Source: Coprococcus sp. | GTDB taxonomy: Bacteria > Bacillota > Clostridia > Lachnospirales > Lachnospiraceae | Assembly: GCA_016297325.1 (NCBI GenBank) | Contig: JAEDGW010000002.1 | Location: 1 to 64,000 of the forward strand | Length of the DNA: 64,000 bases | Reading direction: 5' to 3' | Shown here: positions 1 through 8,435 of the stretch, in pieces | Numbering within the stretch: position 1 is the stretch's first letter | Layout of the letters: each line of letters begins with the position of its first letter | Notes under the pieces: model-generated | Database searches by the model: none | Told to the model about the DNA's origin: nothing | Seen by the model: only the letters and a program-made list of their open reading frames with translations | Made by a program: the position numbers and the translations under genes

Positions 1-17
1 TCAGCGACAACTTCTAA

Positions 18-46
18 ATACTATCACATTCATTTCTTAATGTCAA
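18..46 (-). promoter_or_regulatory. sigma-A promoter, proximal copy, firing out of the window
   Basis: On the minus strand a perfect TTGACA (41-46) is followed after 17 bases by TAGTAT (18-23). The sequence after the -10 box, AGAAGTTGTCGC, closely resembles that after the second promoter at 192-220. Two tandem strong promoters with shared initiation regions are typical of stable-RNA operons; what is transcribed lies beyond base 1. Confidence 0.65.
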
Positions 47-191
47 CAACTTTTTTCATCTTTTTTCAAGTCATTTCGTCAGCTCTTATAAACTGATTTC
101 GTATCATAATCGGGTGATTATATTGCGAATAAATCTCAAAATCTGATGTTCTATTGATGTTTTCGACACCGTCTCACGCGACAGCTTTTAT

Positions 192-220
192 AAGATACCA
201 CCATCATTTTACAATGTCAA
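192..220 (-). promoter_or_regulatory. sigma-A promoter, distal copy, firing out of the window
   Basis: On the minus strand TTGACA (215-220), a 17-base spacer and TATCTT (192-197), followed by AAAAGCTGTCGC, which matches the initiation region of the promoter at 18-46. A T-run precedes the -35 box in both copies. The pair sits about 174 bases apart. Confidence 0.6.
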
Positions 221-250
221 GCACTTTTTCCTGAATTCTGCAAAATCTGC

Positions 251-292
251 AAAATAAGAAAAATGGCCACAGCATCAGCTGATACTATGGCC
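251..292 (-). terminator. intrinsic terminator downstream of radA
   Basis: A 14-bp inverted repeat with only G-U wobbles (GGCCATAGTATCAG against CTGATGCTGTGGCC) occupies 265-292 and is followed on the minus strand by ATTTTTCTTATTTT. It lies about 230 bases after the radA stop codon, and separates radA from the outward promoters. Confidence 0.75.
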
Positions 293-388
293 GTTCTTGT
301 CATCATTATTGTATCTTTTCATTTAATATAATACTCTAAAATTTGAATATGTAAGAATATAATATTCTTATATTAGAATACATTGTCC

Positions 389-454
389 CTACATCAGAAA
401 TATATTTTCACTACATCAGAAATATATTTTCATTACATCAGAGTATATTGTTCT
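389..454. repeat. three tandem 22-bp units
   Basis: Units start at 389, 411 and 433. The first two are identical (CTACATCAGAAATATATTTT plus CA); the third diverges after TTACATCAGA. Related words continue at lower similarity to about 520. The array lies in the radA 3' region and is not coding. Confidence 0.75.
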
Positions 455-520
455 GTATATTACATTATGTATTAGTGTATATTGTTCTATATATTGCTTT
501 ACACGTTTACATATATTGCT

Positions 521-1882
521 CTATATATACTCCAATGCCTGCTGCAAATTCGCCACACCTACCACTTTCATGTCACCAAGATCTTTCATCTTCTTCACAT
601 TATCGAGATTGGATTTTGGTATGATACATATCTTAAATCCCATCTTAGATGCCTCACGCACTCTCTGTTCCGCTCCTGATACGCCACGTACCTCTCCCGA
701 TAATCCCAGCTCTCCGAACATGACCATATCGGATGGTATAGCACGATTCTTAAAACTAGAGACAAGTGCAAATACAATTCCAAGATCTGCCGACGGGTCA
801 TCAATGCGCATTCCTCCGGCTATATTCACATAGGCATCGCAGCCAGCCATCACTATGCCACCTCTTTTCTCCAGCACAGCAAGCAGAAGGTTCACTCTGT
901 TGTAGTCAAGACCTACACTCGTTCTTCTTGGCAGATTGAAACTTGACTGGCAGACAAGAGCCTGTATCTCCAGAAGTATCGGTCTTGTTCCCTCCATTGT
1001 ACATACAACCACAGATCCAGACGTATCGTCTGGTCTGCCATCCAGCATGAGCTGTGACGGATTCTTCACCTCGGCAAGCCCTGTTCCCTTCATCTCAAAT
1101 ACACCTATTTCATTTGTAGAGCCAAATCTGTTTTTGACAGCACGGAGCACTCTGAATCCTGCGTTCCTTTCGCCCTCAAAATACAGAACTGTATCTACCA
1201 TGTGTTCAAGAGTCCTTGGACCGGCTACTGTTCCTTCCTTGGTCACATGTCCGACTATGAATATAGCTATTCCCGTCTGCTTTGCCATCCTCATCAGTCT
1301 GGCAGTCACCTCTTTAACCTGGGATACACTTCCCGGAGCAGATTCTACATCGTCTGTAACTATCGTCTGTATGGAATCTATAACTATAACTTTTGGAGTA
1401 TCTTTTTTTACATACTCCTCCACATCTTCCAGATTATTTACACAGAGGAGCAGCATATCCTTTGTGAAATTGCCTATTCTCTCTGCGCGCATCTTTATCT
1501 GTGACAGGGACTCCTCTCCTGATACATAAAGTATCTTCTGTCCCATCTCAGACATGTTCCTGCACATCTGCAGTAATATGGTGGACTTTCCTATTCCTGG
1601 ATCGCCGCCTACAAGGACCAGGGATCCGCTCACTATTCCACCGCCTAATACTCTGTTTAACTCGCCAATTCCTGTGGTGAACCGCGTCTCGTCAGTGGTC
1701 TCCACCTCCAAAATGCTTGTAGGCGCCACGACAGCCCTTTTACCGGACTGGCTCTTGGCGCCTACTGTCACTTTCTCCTCACAAAATGAATTCCATGCCT
1801 TACATCCTGGGCACTGTCCCATCCACTTTGTCGATTCAAATCCACATTCCTGGCAAAAAAACACCTGTTTTGCTTTTGCCAT
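521..1882 (-). CDS. radA: DNA repair protein RadA (Sms)
   Basis: RecA-family ATPase and branch-migration helicase that processes recombination intermediates during DNA repair. The 453 residues show the full family layout: an N-terminal C4 zinc finger (C10, C13, C24, C27), a Walker A motif GGDPGIGKST at about 92-101, the RadA signature KNRFGS, and a C-terminal Lon-protease-like domain. Length is normal. The ATG is preceded by CAGGAGATATTT. The upstream neighbour is a small unknown gene 24 bases away and then clpC, so radA is probably cotranscribed with that gene; clpC-radA neighbourhoods are common in Firmicutes. A terminator lies at 251-292. Confidence 0.97.
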   Translation of the reverse strand: MAKAKQVFFCQECGFESTKWMGQCPGCKAWNSFCEEKVTVGAKSQSGKRAVVAPTSILEVETTDETRFTTGIGELNRVLGGGIVSGSLVLVGGDPGIGKSTILLQMCRNMSEMGQKILYVSGEESLSQIKMRAERIGNFTKDMLLLCVNNLEDVEEYVKKDTPKVIVIDSIQTIVTDDVESAPGSVSQVKEVTARLMRMAKQTGIAIFIVGHVTKEGTVAGPRTLEHMVDTVLYFEGERNAGFRVLRAVKNRFGSTNEIGVFEMKGTGLAEVKNPSQLMLDGRPDDTSGSVVVCTMEGTRPILLEIQALVCQSSFNLPRRTSVGLDYNRVNLLLAVLEKRGGIVMAGCDAYVNIAGGMRIDDPSADLGIVFALVSSFKNRAIPSDMVMFGELGLSGEVRGVSGAEQRVREASKMGFKICIIPKSNLDNVKKMKDLGDMKVVGVANLQQALEYI

Positions 1883-1906
1883 AAATATCTCCTGTGTATT
1901 CTATTA

Positions 1907-2323
1907 TTAGTCAAATGCTCTCTTAACATCTACCTTTACAGGTCTTCCCTCTTCAAGATCAACACTTATGCTCATCTTGCCGCCAAGATTAGTCTTGTTC
2001 TTGCCTACATAAACATCATCTACATGAACCTTGTACTCTGTCTCTGGCTCAAGCTCAAGTGTAATAGATGCATTCTCAGATCCCTCAACGACAAATGAAA
2101 CATCGTTCTCATCAGCCTTGAAACCATGAACTGCTGTTCCAGGCACTGACTCGTATACAAACATTCCATTCTTCTCCAGCTTTGTAATCTCATTAAAAGT
2201 CTTGATCTTATATATATCTCCCTGGAATTCAAAACCATCCTTCTTCGTCTTTGCTCCGAGCTCATAATTACCAAACTCCAAAGCTTCTCCCTGCGCGTTT
2301 ATCAATTCGTTTACTACTGCCAC
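1907..2323 (-). CDS. small conserved-looking protein of unknown function
   Basis: A 138-residue acidic, probably soluble protein that I do not recognise. It begins at a GTG with an ideal AGGAGG nine bases upstream. The predicted content is mostly beta strand, with a glycine-rich patch (NLGGKMSISVDLEEGRPVKV) near the C-terminus; no signal peptide, membrane helix or cysteine motif is visible. It lies between clpC (148 bases upstream) and radA (24 bases downstream). A TATAAT at about 2410-2415 on the minus strand may mark its own promoter, but the matching -35 is poor. The close link to radA suggests joint expression; any role in repair or proteostasis would be a guess. Confidence 0.85.
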   Translation of the reverse strand: MAVVNELINAQGEALEFGNYELGAKTKKDGFEFQGDIYKIKTFNEITKLEKNGMFVYESVPGTAVHGFKADENDVSFVVEGSENASITLELEPETEYKVHVDDVYVGKNKTNLGGKMSISVDLEEGRPVKVDVKRAFD

Positions 2324-2471
2324 TTCTTTTATCCTCCTGTTGATTTGTCTATATCACCAAACGAAAGTTTGTATTTGTATCTTTTGTACACCATCCGTTA
2401 GTGCTTTTTATTATACCGTAATGCATTAATTTTTTCTACAAAATTATGCAACTTCACCAAATTTTTATAGT

Positions 2472-4952
2472 TTATTTTTTCTTAACTGTAAATGTCACCT
2501 GTTCTTTTTTATCTGCGTCTACCTGTGCACCTTTAATCTTATGGATCGATACATTCACAGTATCCCCTTTCTTTACCTCGCCCCTCAATATAGCCTCGGC
2601 AAGGCCATCCTCAAGATGTGTCTGTATAGCACGGCGGAGCGGTCTCGCACCAAATTTCTTGTCATAGCCTTTCTCAAAGATAAATTTCTTTACAGAATCG
2701 GAGAATCGGAGACTAATCTCCATCTGCCTCTCTACTCTGCCTGCAAGTTCATGAAGCATAAGGCCTGTTATATCCCTGACATTCTTCTCATTTAGGGCAT
2801 GGAACACTATGATATCATCAATTCTGTTGAGGAATTCCGGTCTGAAATTCTTCTTGAGTTCATCCATGACATTTCCCTTCATGGTCTCATGTTCCTTTGA
2901 CTCATCCTTGACAGTTACAAATCCCAATGTCTTTGGATCCACTATCCTGTCAGCTCCGGTATTCGATGTCATGATTATGATCGTGTTCTTAAAGTCTACC
3001 TTCCTGCCCTGTGAATCCGTTATATGTCCGTCATCAAGAACCTGGAGCAGTATGTTGAACACGTCACTGTGAGCCTTCTCTATCTCATCAAACAGCACTA
3101 CTGAATACGGATTTGTCCTGACTTTCTCACTGAGCTGTCCGCCTTCCTCAAATCCAACATATCCCGGAGGCGATCCTATCATCTTTGATACGCTGTGTTT
3201 TTCCATATACTCCGACATATCCACCCTGATAAGTGCATCCTCACTGCCAAATACTATCTCGGCAAGTGCCTTTGAAAGTTCCGTCTTACCGACTCCAGTA
3301 GGTCCAAGGAAAAGGAATGATCCCATAGGTCTCTTCGGATCCTTGAGTCCGACACGGCTTCTCTTTATCGCCTTTGCAACAGCAGATACTGCTTCTTCCT
3401 GACCAACTACGCGCTTGTGCAGCTCTGTCTCCAGTCTTTCCAATCTCTTTGATTCTTTCTCCGTAAGCCTGCTCACAGGGATTTTTGTCCACACTGACAC
3501 AACATCAGCAATATCGCTCTCTGTTATAGTTATGCTTCTGCCAGTTCCCGAATTCTTCTTTGCAATTTTTTTGGATAGTTCTTTCTGCCTGGTGCGTATC
3601 TCACCTGCGGCTTCTATATCTCCCGCTATGATCGCAGCTTCAAGATCTTTATCCAGAGTTACAAGTTCAGCTTCAACAGCTTTTTTCTTCTCCTGTGCAT
3701 GTCCGATCGTTGAAAAGCCAAGCTTTTTGCGCGAACAAGCCTCATCCATGAGATCTATCGCTTTATCTGGAAGGAATCTGTCCGTTATATATCTTGTGGA
3801 AAGGTCTACAGCGGCTTCCACGGCATCATCACTTATATCCACGCCATGATACTGCTCATAACAGTCCCTGAGTCCTTTCAGGATCTCCACAGCCTCATCC
3901 CTGGTAGGTTCATTCACATATACCGGCTGGAATCTTCTCTCAAGTGCAGCATCCTTCTCTATATATTTTCTGTATTCATTCTGGGTCGTGGCACCTATCA
4001 TCTGTATCTCGCCCCTTGACAGAGATGGTTTAAGGATATTTGAAGCATCTATTGCACCCTCAGCACCTCCGGCACCTATAAGCGTGTGAAGCTCATCCAC
4101 AAATAATATGACATTGCCGTCAGCCTTGACCTCATGGATAACCTTCTTTATCCTGTCCTCGAATTCTCCACGATACTTTGAGCCTGCCACCATACTTGAC
4201 AGATCAAGAGAAAGCAGTCTCTTTCCCCTGACAGTCTCAGGTACATCATCATGGGCTATGAGATACGCTATTCCCTCTACAACCGCAGTTTTGCCAACTC
4301 CGGGTTCTCCAACCATGCATGGGTTGTTCTTCATACGTCTGCTGAGTATCTGAAGCACACGCTCTATCTCTTTCTCTCTGCCAACTACAGGATCAAGTCC
4401 TCCCATCTTGGCCTCTCTTGTGAGGTCTCTTGAATACTGATCCAGAGTAGGTGTAGCTGTGCGCTCAGTATTCCGGGACTTTTTCAGCATGGAATATTCT
4501 TTTTTTGCAGAATTGGCATCATATCCACACGCCATAAGTATATCTGTATATACTTTCTGTACATTCACATTTTCCGAAGCCATAAGCTTCATTGCCACAC
4601 AATCCTTGATTTTTATAAGTGCGATCAGCAAATGTTCGGTTCCAACCTCGTTTGATCCGAGCCTTTTTGCCTCATATTGTGAATCATCCAGTATCTTTCT
4701 TGCACTTTTCGTGTATTTATCCTTTTCGCCAGTGACAACACCGCCCGGCTCCAGCGTAAACTTCAGTGCATCAATGATCTTGATTATATCCAGTCCATTT
4801 GCATTCAGAATGCTGTACGCAGTTGTATCAGAGACAGATGCCAGGGCAACTATCAGATGTTCGCTTCCCACGAAATTCTGTCCCAGTTTCTTCGCTATGC
4901 GGTTTGCCTCCTTTATCACTATCTCGCTTTCTTCGCTATATGGTAATTTCAT
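2472..4952 (-). CDS. clpC: ClpC-type AAA+ unfoldase
   Basis: ATP-driven Hsp100 unfoldase that feeds proteins to ClpP in the cytoplasm. At 826 residues it has the ClpC order: double Clp-N repeat (1-145), first AAA+ module with GEPGVGKT at about 214-221 and DELHTL, a short middle domain with a UVR-like segment (about 425-460), and a second AAA+ module with GPTGVGKT at about 550-557. The LGF tripeptide near 674 is the expected ClpP-docking loop. The short middle domain separates it from ClpB. It starts at an ATG after AGAGGTG. No mcsA, mcsB or ctsR gene precedes it, unlike the Bacillus arrangement, and no good CtsR box is visible; the 5' leader instead has two hairpins. Confidence 0.96.
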   Translation of the reverse strand: MKLPYSEESEIVIKEANRIAKKLGQNFVGSEHLIVALASVSDTTAYSILNANGLDIIKIIDALKFTLEPGGVVTGEKDKYTKSARKILDDSQYEAKRLGSNEVGTEHLLIALIKIKDCVAMKLMASENVNVQKVYTDILMACGYDANSAKKEYSMLKKSRNTERTATPTLDQYSRDLTREAKMGGLDPVVGREKEIERVLQILSRRMKNNPCMVGEPGVGKTAVVEGIAYLIAHDDVPETVRGKRLLSLDLSSMVAGSKYRGEFEDRIKKVIHEVKADGNVILFVDELHTLIGAGGAEGAIDASNILKPSLSRGEIQMIGATTQNEYRKYIEKDAALERRFQPVYVNEPTRDEAVEILKGLRDCYEQYHGVDISDDAVEAAVDLSTRYITDRFLPDKAIDLMDEACSRKKLGFSTIGHAQEKKKAVEAELVTLDKDLEAAIIAGDIEAAGEIRTRQKELSKKIAKKNSGTGRSITITESDIADVVSVWTKIPVSRLTEKESKRLERLETELHKRVVGQEEAVSAVAKAIKRSRVGLKDPKRPMGSFLFLGPTGVGKTELSKALAEIVFGSEDALIRVDMSEYMEKHSVSKMIGSPPGYVGFEEGGQLSEKVRTNPYSVVLFDEIEKAHSDVFNILLQVLDDGHITDSQGRKVDFKNTIIIMTSNTGADRIVDPKTLGFVTVKDESKEHETMKGNVMDELKKNFRPEFLNRIDDIIVFHALNEKNVRDITGLMLHELAGRVERQMEISLRFSDSVKKFIFEKGYDKKFGARPLRRAIQTHLEDGLAEAILRGEVKKGDTVNVSIHKIKGAQVDADKKEQVTFTVKKK

Positions 4953-4987
4953 TCAATTCACCTCTAATCCATGATTGCTTAATTAAT

Positions 4988-5055
4988 AGCGTGCTTCATT
5001 ACCTGTCATCATGCTTCAGCATGATGACCTGCGCACGCATCAGCGTGCTTCATTA
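4988..5055 (-). repeat. clpC leader: two hairpins bounded by 14-bp direct repeats
   Basis: GTCATCATGC/GCATGATGAC (5005-5028, loop of four) and GCACGC/GCGTGC (5033-5048, loop of four) lie between two identical 14-mers, AGCGTGCTTCATTA, at 4988-5001 and 5042-5055. The right-hand copy overlaps the probable clpC -10 box, so both hairpins would sit in the first 60 transcribed bases. Neither is followed by a T-run, so they are not terminators. Confidence 0.6.
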
Positions 5056-5079
5056 TAGCATATGTATTACAGAATACAA
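5052..5079 (-). promoter_or_regulatory. probable clpC promoter
   Basis: On the minus strand TTGTAT (5074-5079), a 16-base spacer and a perfect TATAAT (5052-5057). It lies immediately after the purD terminator and about 95 bases before the clpC start. Confidence 0.6.
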
Positions 5080-5112
5080 AAGAGGTTTTGAATCAAAGTA
5101 TTTCAAAACCTC
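5077..5112 (-). terminator. purD operon terminator
   Basis: The arms GAGGTTTTGAA and TTCAAAACCTC (5082-5112) form an 11-bp stem followed on the minus strand by TTTTG. It lies about 60 bases after the purD stop and just before the clpC promoter. Confidence 0.75.
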
Positions 5113-5169
5113 CTCCGTTGTTTCGCCGGATCACACCTCCGGCTCATATAATATATTCAAATGAACCTA

Positions 5170-6441
5170 TTACTGCTCGTCTATCGCTTTTCCTATATCA
5201 TGTCTCATATATTTGTTCTCAAATGTGATCCACTCTGTAGCTGCATATGCATTCGCACGAGCCTCAAAGAGATCCTTGCCCTTTGCTGTAACACCGAGTA
5301 CACGACCGCCATTTGTCACGATCTGATCACCGTCAAACTTTGTTCCGGCATGGAATACAAAGTAATCATCCTTGCCATCAAACTTCTCAAGACCACTTAT
5401 AGGATAACCCTTCTTGTATGACACAGGATATCCATCAGATGCAAGAACTACACACACTGCTGCGTTGTCCTCAAACTGAAGATCTACCTTATCGAGTGTT
5501 CCGTCGATACATGCCTCCATGACATCGATGATATCATTCTTCATACGTGGAAGGACTACCTGAGCCTCAGGATCGCCAAATCTTGCATTGTACTCAAGGA
5601 CCTTAACACCGTTAGGTGTCATCATAAGTCCACAGAACAGAACTCCCTTGAACTCTCTGCCCTCTGCCTTCATAGCTGCCATGGTTGGCTTGTAGATATT
5701 CTCCATGCAATACTCGTCTATCTCTTTTGTATAGAAAGGACTTGGTGAGAATGTTCCCATTCCACCTGTGTTGAGTCCCTGATCTCCATCCTTTGCTCTC
5801 TTGTGATCCTGTGCTGAAGTCATAGGCTTGATGGTTGTTCCATCACAGAAGCAGAGGACTGATACCTCACGTCCTGTCATGAACTCCTCTATTACCATGG
5901 TATTTCCAGCTGAACCAAAGTGCTTGTCAAGCATGATCTCTTTGACACCTGCCTTTGCCTCCTCAAGGTCATTGCATATGAGAACGCCCTTGCCAAGTGC
6001 AAGTCCGTCAGCCTTTAAAACTATAGGAAATGAAGCTGTCTCGAGATATTTCAGTGCTGAATCTGCGTCTGTAAAGTTCTCATAAGCTGCTGTAGGTATG
6101 CCATACTTCTTCATGAGATCCTTTGAGAATGCCTTTGATCCCTCTATGATAGCAGCATTTGCGCGAGGTCCAAACGCTCTGATTCCAGCAGCCTCAAATG
6201 CATCAACCGCACCAGCGACGAGTGGATCATCCGGTGCTACAACAACCAGATCTATCTCCTTCTCCTTTGCAAATGCAACCAGCCTGTCAAAATCCATAAC
6301 GCCTATATCAACGCACTCTGCAAGTGCTGCGATACCTGCGTTGCCAGGTGCACAATATATCTTTGATACCTTATCACTCTTTGAAATACTTGTAACTATA
6401 GCATGCTCTCTTCCGCCGCTTCCTACTACCAATACTTTCAT
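5170..6441 (-). CDS. purD: phosphoribosylamine-glycine ligase (GAR synthetase)
   Basis: Catalyses the ATP-dependent joining of glycine to phosphoribosylamine, the second step of de novo purine synthesis. The 423 residues show the PurD N-terminal pattern VLVVGSGGREHAI, the ATP-grasp stretch KADGLALGKGV, the EEFMTGREVSVL segment and the C-terminal NGGRVLGVTA module; length is typical. The ATG follows an ideal AGGAGG. It is the last gene of a purM-purN-purD operon, with a 127-base gap after purN in which no further gene is seen, and ends before a hairpin terminator. Confidence 0.97.
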   Translation of the reverse strand: MKVLVVGSGGREHAIVTSISKSDKVSKIYCAPGNAGIAALAECVDIGVMDFDRLVAFAKEKEIDLVVVAPDDPLVAGAVDAFEAAGIRAFGPRANAAIIEGSKAFSKDLMKKYGIPTAAYENFTDADSALKYLETASFPIVLKADGLALGKGVLICNDLEEAKAGVKEIMLDKHFGSAGNTMVIEEFMTGREVSVLCFCDGTTIKPMTSAQDHKRAKDGDQGLNTGGMGTFSPSPFYTKEIDEYCMENIYKPTMAAMKAEGREFKGVLFCGLMMTPNGVKVLEYNARFGDPEAQVVLPRMKNDIIDVMEACIDGTLDKVDLQFEDNAAVCVVLASDGYPVSYKKGYPISGLEKFDGKDDYFVFHAGTKFDGDQIVTNGGRVLGVTAKGKDLFEARANAYAATEWITFENKYMRHDIGKAIDEQ

Positions 6442-6568
6442 GGATATTCCTCCTGGTCATGTCAAACTTAAATCTTGTGTTTCTCTCTGAAAACTATTTA
6501 TTAATTCTGAGTCTTCCTGTCGGATTCCTCTATATCTTATTTCTGGAAACCATTCAGAAATTTTCAGA

Positions 6569-7195
6569 TTACTCCTCAACTACTGCAATACCATCTTCCA
6601 CATGTACCTTGCCGTGAGCTATCTTGTCAATGACCGCCGGCATGAGCTTCCACTCTGCCTGCTCCATCACACGCTGCTGCAGGATCTTTGGTGTATCGCC
6701 ATTCTTTACCTCAACAGCCTTCTGCATGATGATAGGTCCCGTGTCTGTGCCTTTGTCTACAAAATGTACTGTGGCACCTACCACCTTTACACCTCTTGCA
6801 AGGGCTGCCTCATGAACTTTGAGTCCATAATATCCTGTTCCGCAGAATGAAGGTATAAGTGATGGATGTATATTAATTATCTTGTTCGGATATGCATCTA
6901 TTACTATCTCAGGGATCACCACAAGATATCCTGCAAGAACCACAAGATCCGCACCGGTCTCCTGAAGCTTTGCGAGAAGAGCCTCATTGAACTTCGCTCT
7001 GTCATCGTAATCCTTAGGGCTTACTACATACGCCGCGATTCCTGCCTTCTCCGCTCTCTCAAGTGCAAATGCATTCCTGTTGTTGCTTATGACTGCAACT
7101 ATCTCTGTATCTGTTATGACTTTATTCTCTATGGCATCTATGATGGCCTGAAGATTTGTTCCGCCACCTGACACCAGAACTGCAACCTTTAGCAT
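6569..7195 (-). CDS. purN: phosphoribosylglycinamide formyltransferase
   Basis: Transfers a formyl group from 10-formyltetrahydrofolate to GAR, the third purine step. The 208 residues contain VLVSGGGTNLQAI at the N-terminus, the catalytic region HPSLIPSF followed by a glycine-rich GTGYYG, and the conserved GATVHFVDKGTDTGPII with the catalytic aspartate. Length is normal for PurN, and this is the folate-dependent, not the formate-dependent (PurT), enzyme. Its ATG overlaps the end of purM (ATGCTAA), which indicates translational coupling. Confidence 0.97.
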   Translation of the reverse strand: MLKVAVLVSGGGTNLQAIIDAIENKVITDTEIVAVISNNRNAFALERAEKAGIAAYVVSPKDYDDRAKFNEALLAKLQETGADLVVLAGYLVVIPEIVIDAYPNKIINIHPSLIPSFCGTGYYGLKVHEAALARGVKVVGATVHFVDKGTDTGPIIMQKAVEVKNGDTPKILQQRVMEQAEWKLMPAVIDKIAHGKVHVEDGIAVVEE

Positions 7196-8214
7196 AAGTC
7201 TACTCCCTTTTCACCAGCTACTACTGTACCGAGAACAAATGCCTTGTCGCCGGCAGCCTCTATAGCTGCAATAGTCTTGTCTACGTCTGCTGGATCTATA
7301 GCAAGGCACATACCAACACCCATGTTGTATGTGTTGTACATCATGTGCTCGTCTATGTCGCCCTTCTTTGCAAGGAGCTTGAATATAGCTGGAATCTCGT
7401 ATGAATCCTTCTTAACCTGTGCACGCACACCGTCTGGAAGCATTCTTGGAATGTTCTCATAGAATCCACCGCCTGTGATATGGCTGCATCCCTTAACTGT
7501 GACACCTGCATCCTTTACAGACTTGAGTGCCTTTACATATATTCTTGTAGGCTCGATGAGTGCCTCACCGAGGGTCTTGCCCAGCTCGTCATAATATGTA
7601 TCAAGAGACTCCTTTGTCATCTCGAATACCTTTCTTACAAGTGAGAATCCATTGCTGTGCACTCCGCTTGAAGCGATACCGATAAGTGTATCTCCCGGCT
7701 TGATGTTCTCTCCTGTGATGAGATCTTTCTTCTCTACAACACCAACTGCAAATCCTGCAAGGTCATACTCATCCTCAGGCATAAGACCTGGATGCTCTGC
7801 TGTCTCACCACCTACAAGGGCAGCTCCTGACTGGTTACATCCCTCTGCAACACCGCTTACTATAGTTGCAATCTTCTCAGGATAGTTCTTGCCACATGCT
7901 ATATAATCGAGGAAGAAAAGTGGCTCTCCACCAGAGCATGCGATATCATTCACACACATTGCCACTGCGTCGATTCCGATGGTGTCATGCTTATCCATAA
8001 TATAAGCGAGCTGAACTTTTGTTCCGCATCCGTCTGTTCCTGACAGAAGTATAGGCTCTTCCATATCCTTGATCTTAGCAAGGCTGAAAGCTCCTGCAAA
8101 TCCACCGATTCCGCCAAGTACCTCTGGTCTCATGGTAGTCTTGATGTGCTTCTTCATAAGCTCCACTGACTTGTATCCAGCTTCAATATCTACTCCGGCA
8201 TTCTTGTAATCCAA
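7189..8214 (-). CDS. purM: phosphoribosylformylglycinamidine cyclo-ligase (AIR synthetase)
   Basis: Closes the imidazole ring to give AIR, the fifth purine step. The 341 residues match PurM throughout: the start DYKNAGVDIEAGY, the glycine-rich GIGGFAGAF, GTDGCGTKVQLA, the metal-binding stretch AMCVNDIACSGGEPLFFLDY and GCSHITGGGF. The start is a TTG, chosen because AGGAGG lies eight bases upstream and because the family start MDYKxAGVDIEAG coincides with it. First gene of purMND; a strong promoter is at 8282-8310. Its product is the precursor used by PurE, which is encoded separately at 17.96-18.45 kb. Confidence 0.97.
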   Translation of the reverse strand: MDYKNAGVDIEAGYKSVELMKKHIKTTMRPEVLGGIGGFAGAFSLAKIKDMEEPILLSGTDGCGTKVQLAYIMDKHDTIGIDAVAMCVNDIACSGGEPLFFLDYIACGKNYPEKIATIVSGVAEGCNQSGAALVGGETAEHPGLMPEDEYDLAGFAVGVVEKKDLITGENIKPGDTLIGIASSGVHSNGFSLVRKVFEMTKESLDTYYDELGKTLGEALIEPTRIYVKALKSVKDAGVTVKGCSHITGGGFYENIPRMLPDGVRAQVKKDSYEIPAIFKLLAKKGDIDEHMMYNTYNMGVGMCLAIDPADVDKTIAAIEAAGDKAFVLGTVVAGEKGVDLC

Positions 8215-8281
8215 TTTCTTGTCCTCCTGTTATCTGTTTTGTAAATAGCGCAAGAGCGCTGTTTTTCAAATATTCCCATAA

Positions 8282-8310
8282 ATTATAGTTTATATCGAAT
8301 ACTTTGTAAA
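8282..8310 (-). promoter_or_regulatory. purMND promoter
   Basis: On the minus strand TTTACA (8305-8310), a 17-base spacer and TATAAT (8282-8287). The leader of about 60 bases contains a small hairpin AGCGC-TCTT-GCGCT. I see no purine riboswitch core and no clear PurR box. Confidence 0.7.
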
Positions 8311-8328
8311 GATTGATATGATTACAAA

Positions 8329-8357
8329 TTGATAAGGTCAATTCAGTGTGATATAAT
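8329..8357 (+). promoter_or_regulatory. promoter of the LacI-receptor/GGDEF gene
   Basis: On the plus strand TTGATA (8329-8334), a 17-base spacer and TATAAT (8352-8357), about 78 bases before the start codon. It is divergent from the purM promoter, whose -35 box lies 18 bases away. Confidence 0.75.
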
Positions 8358-8435
8358 ACAATGTAGATTTTTGTATTGTCAGCACAAACATAACAGAAGA
8401 TAATTTTATCATAGAAGATTTAAAGGAGTGCCCAC

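Larger units (their letters stand above)
1..520. other. gene-free left edge with outward promoters, terminator and tandem repeat
   Basis: No convincing coding region lies here. Reading the minus strand, it holds a radA-proximal AT-rich stretch with 22-bp tandem units, an intrinsic terminator, and two similar promoters that point out of the window. The small plus-strand open frames across this stretch have no ribosome binding site and overlap AT-rich repeats, so they are not called. Confidence 0.7.

Noticed and set aside
5090..5107. CtsR-like box upstream of clpC
   Set aside because: AATCAAAGTATTTCAAA matches the heptad repeat poorly, has the wrong spacer base, and is part of the purD terminator hairpin.
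8215..8281. Purine riboswitch upstream of purM
   Set aside because: The leader is too short and lacks the conserved junction bases; only a small hairpin is present.
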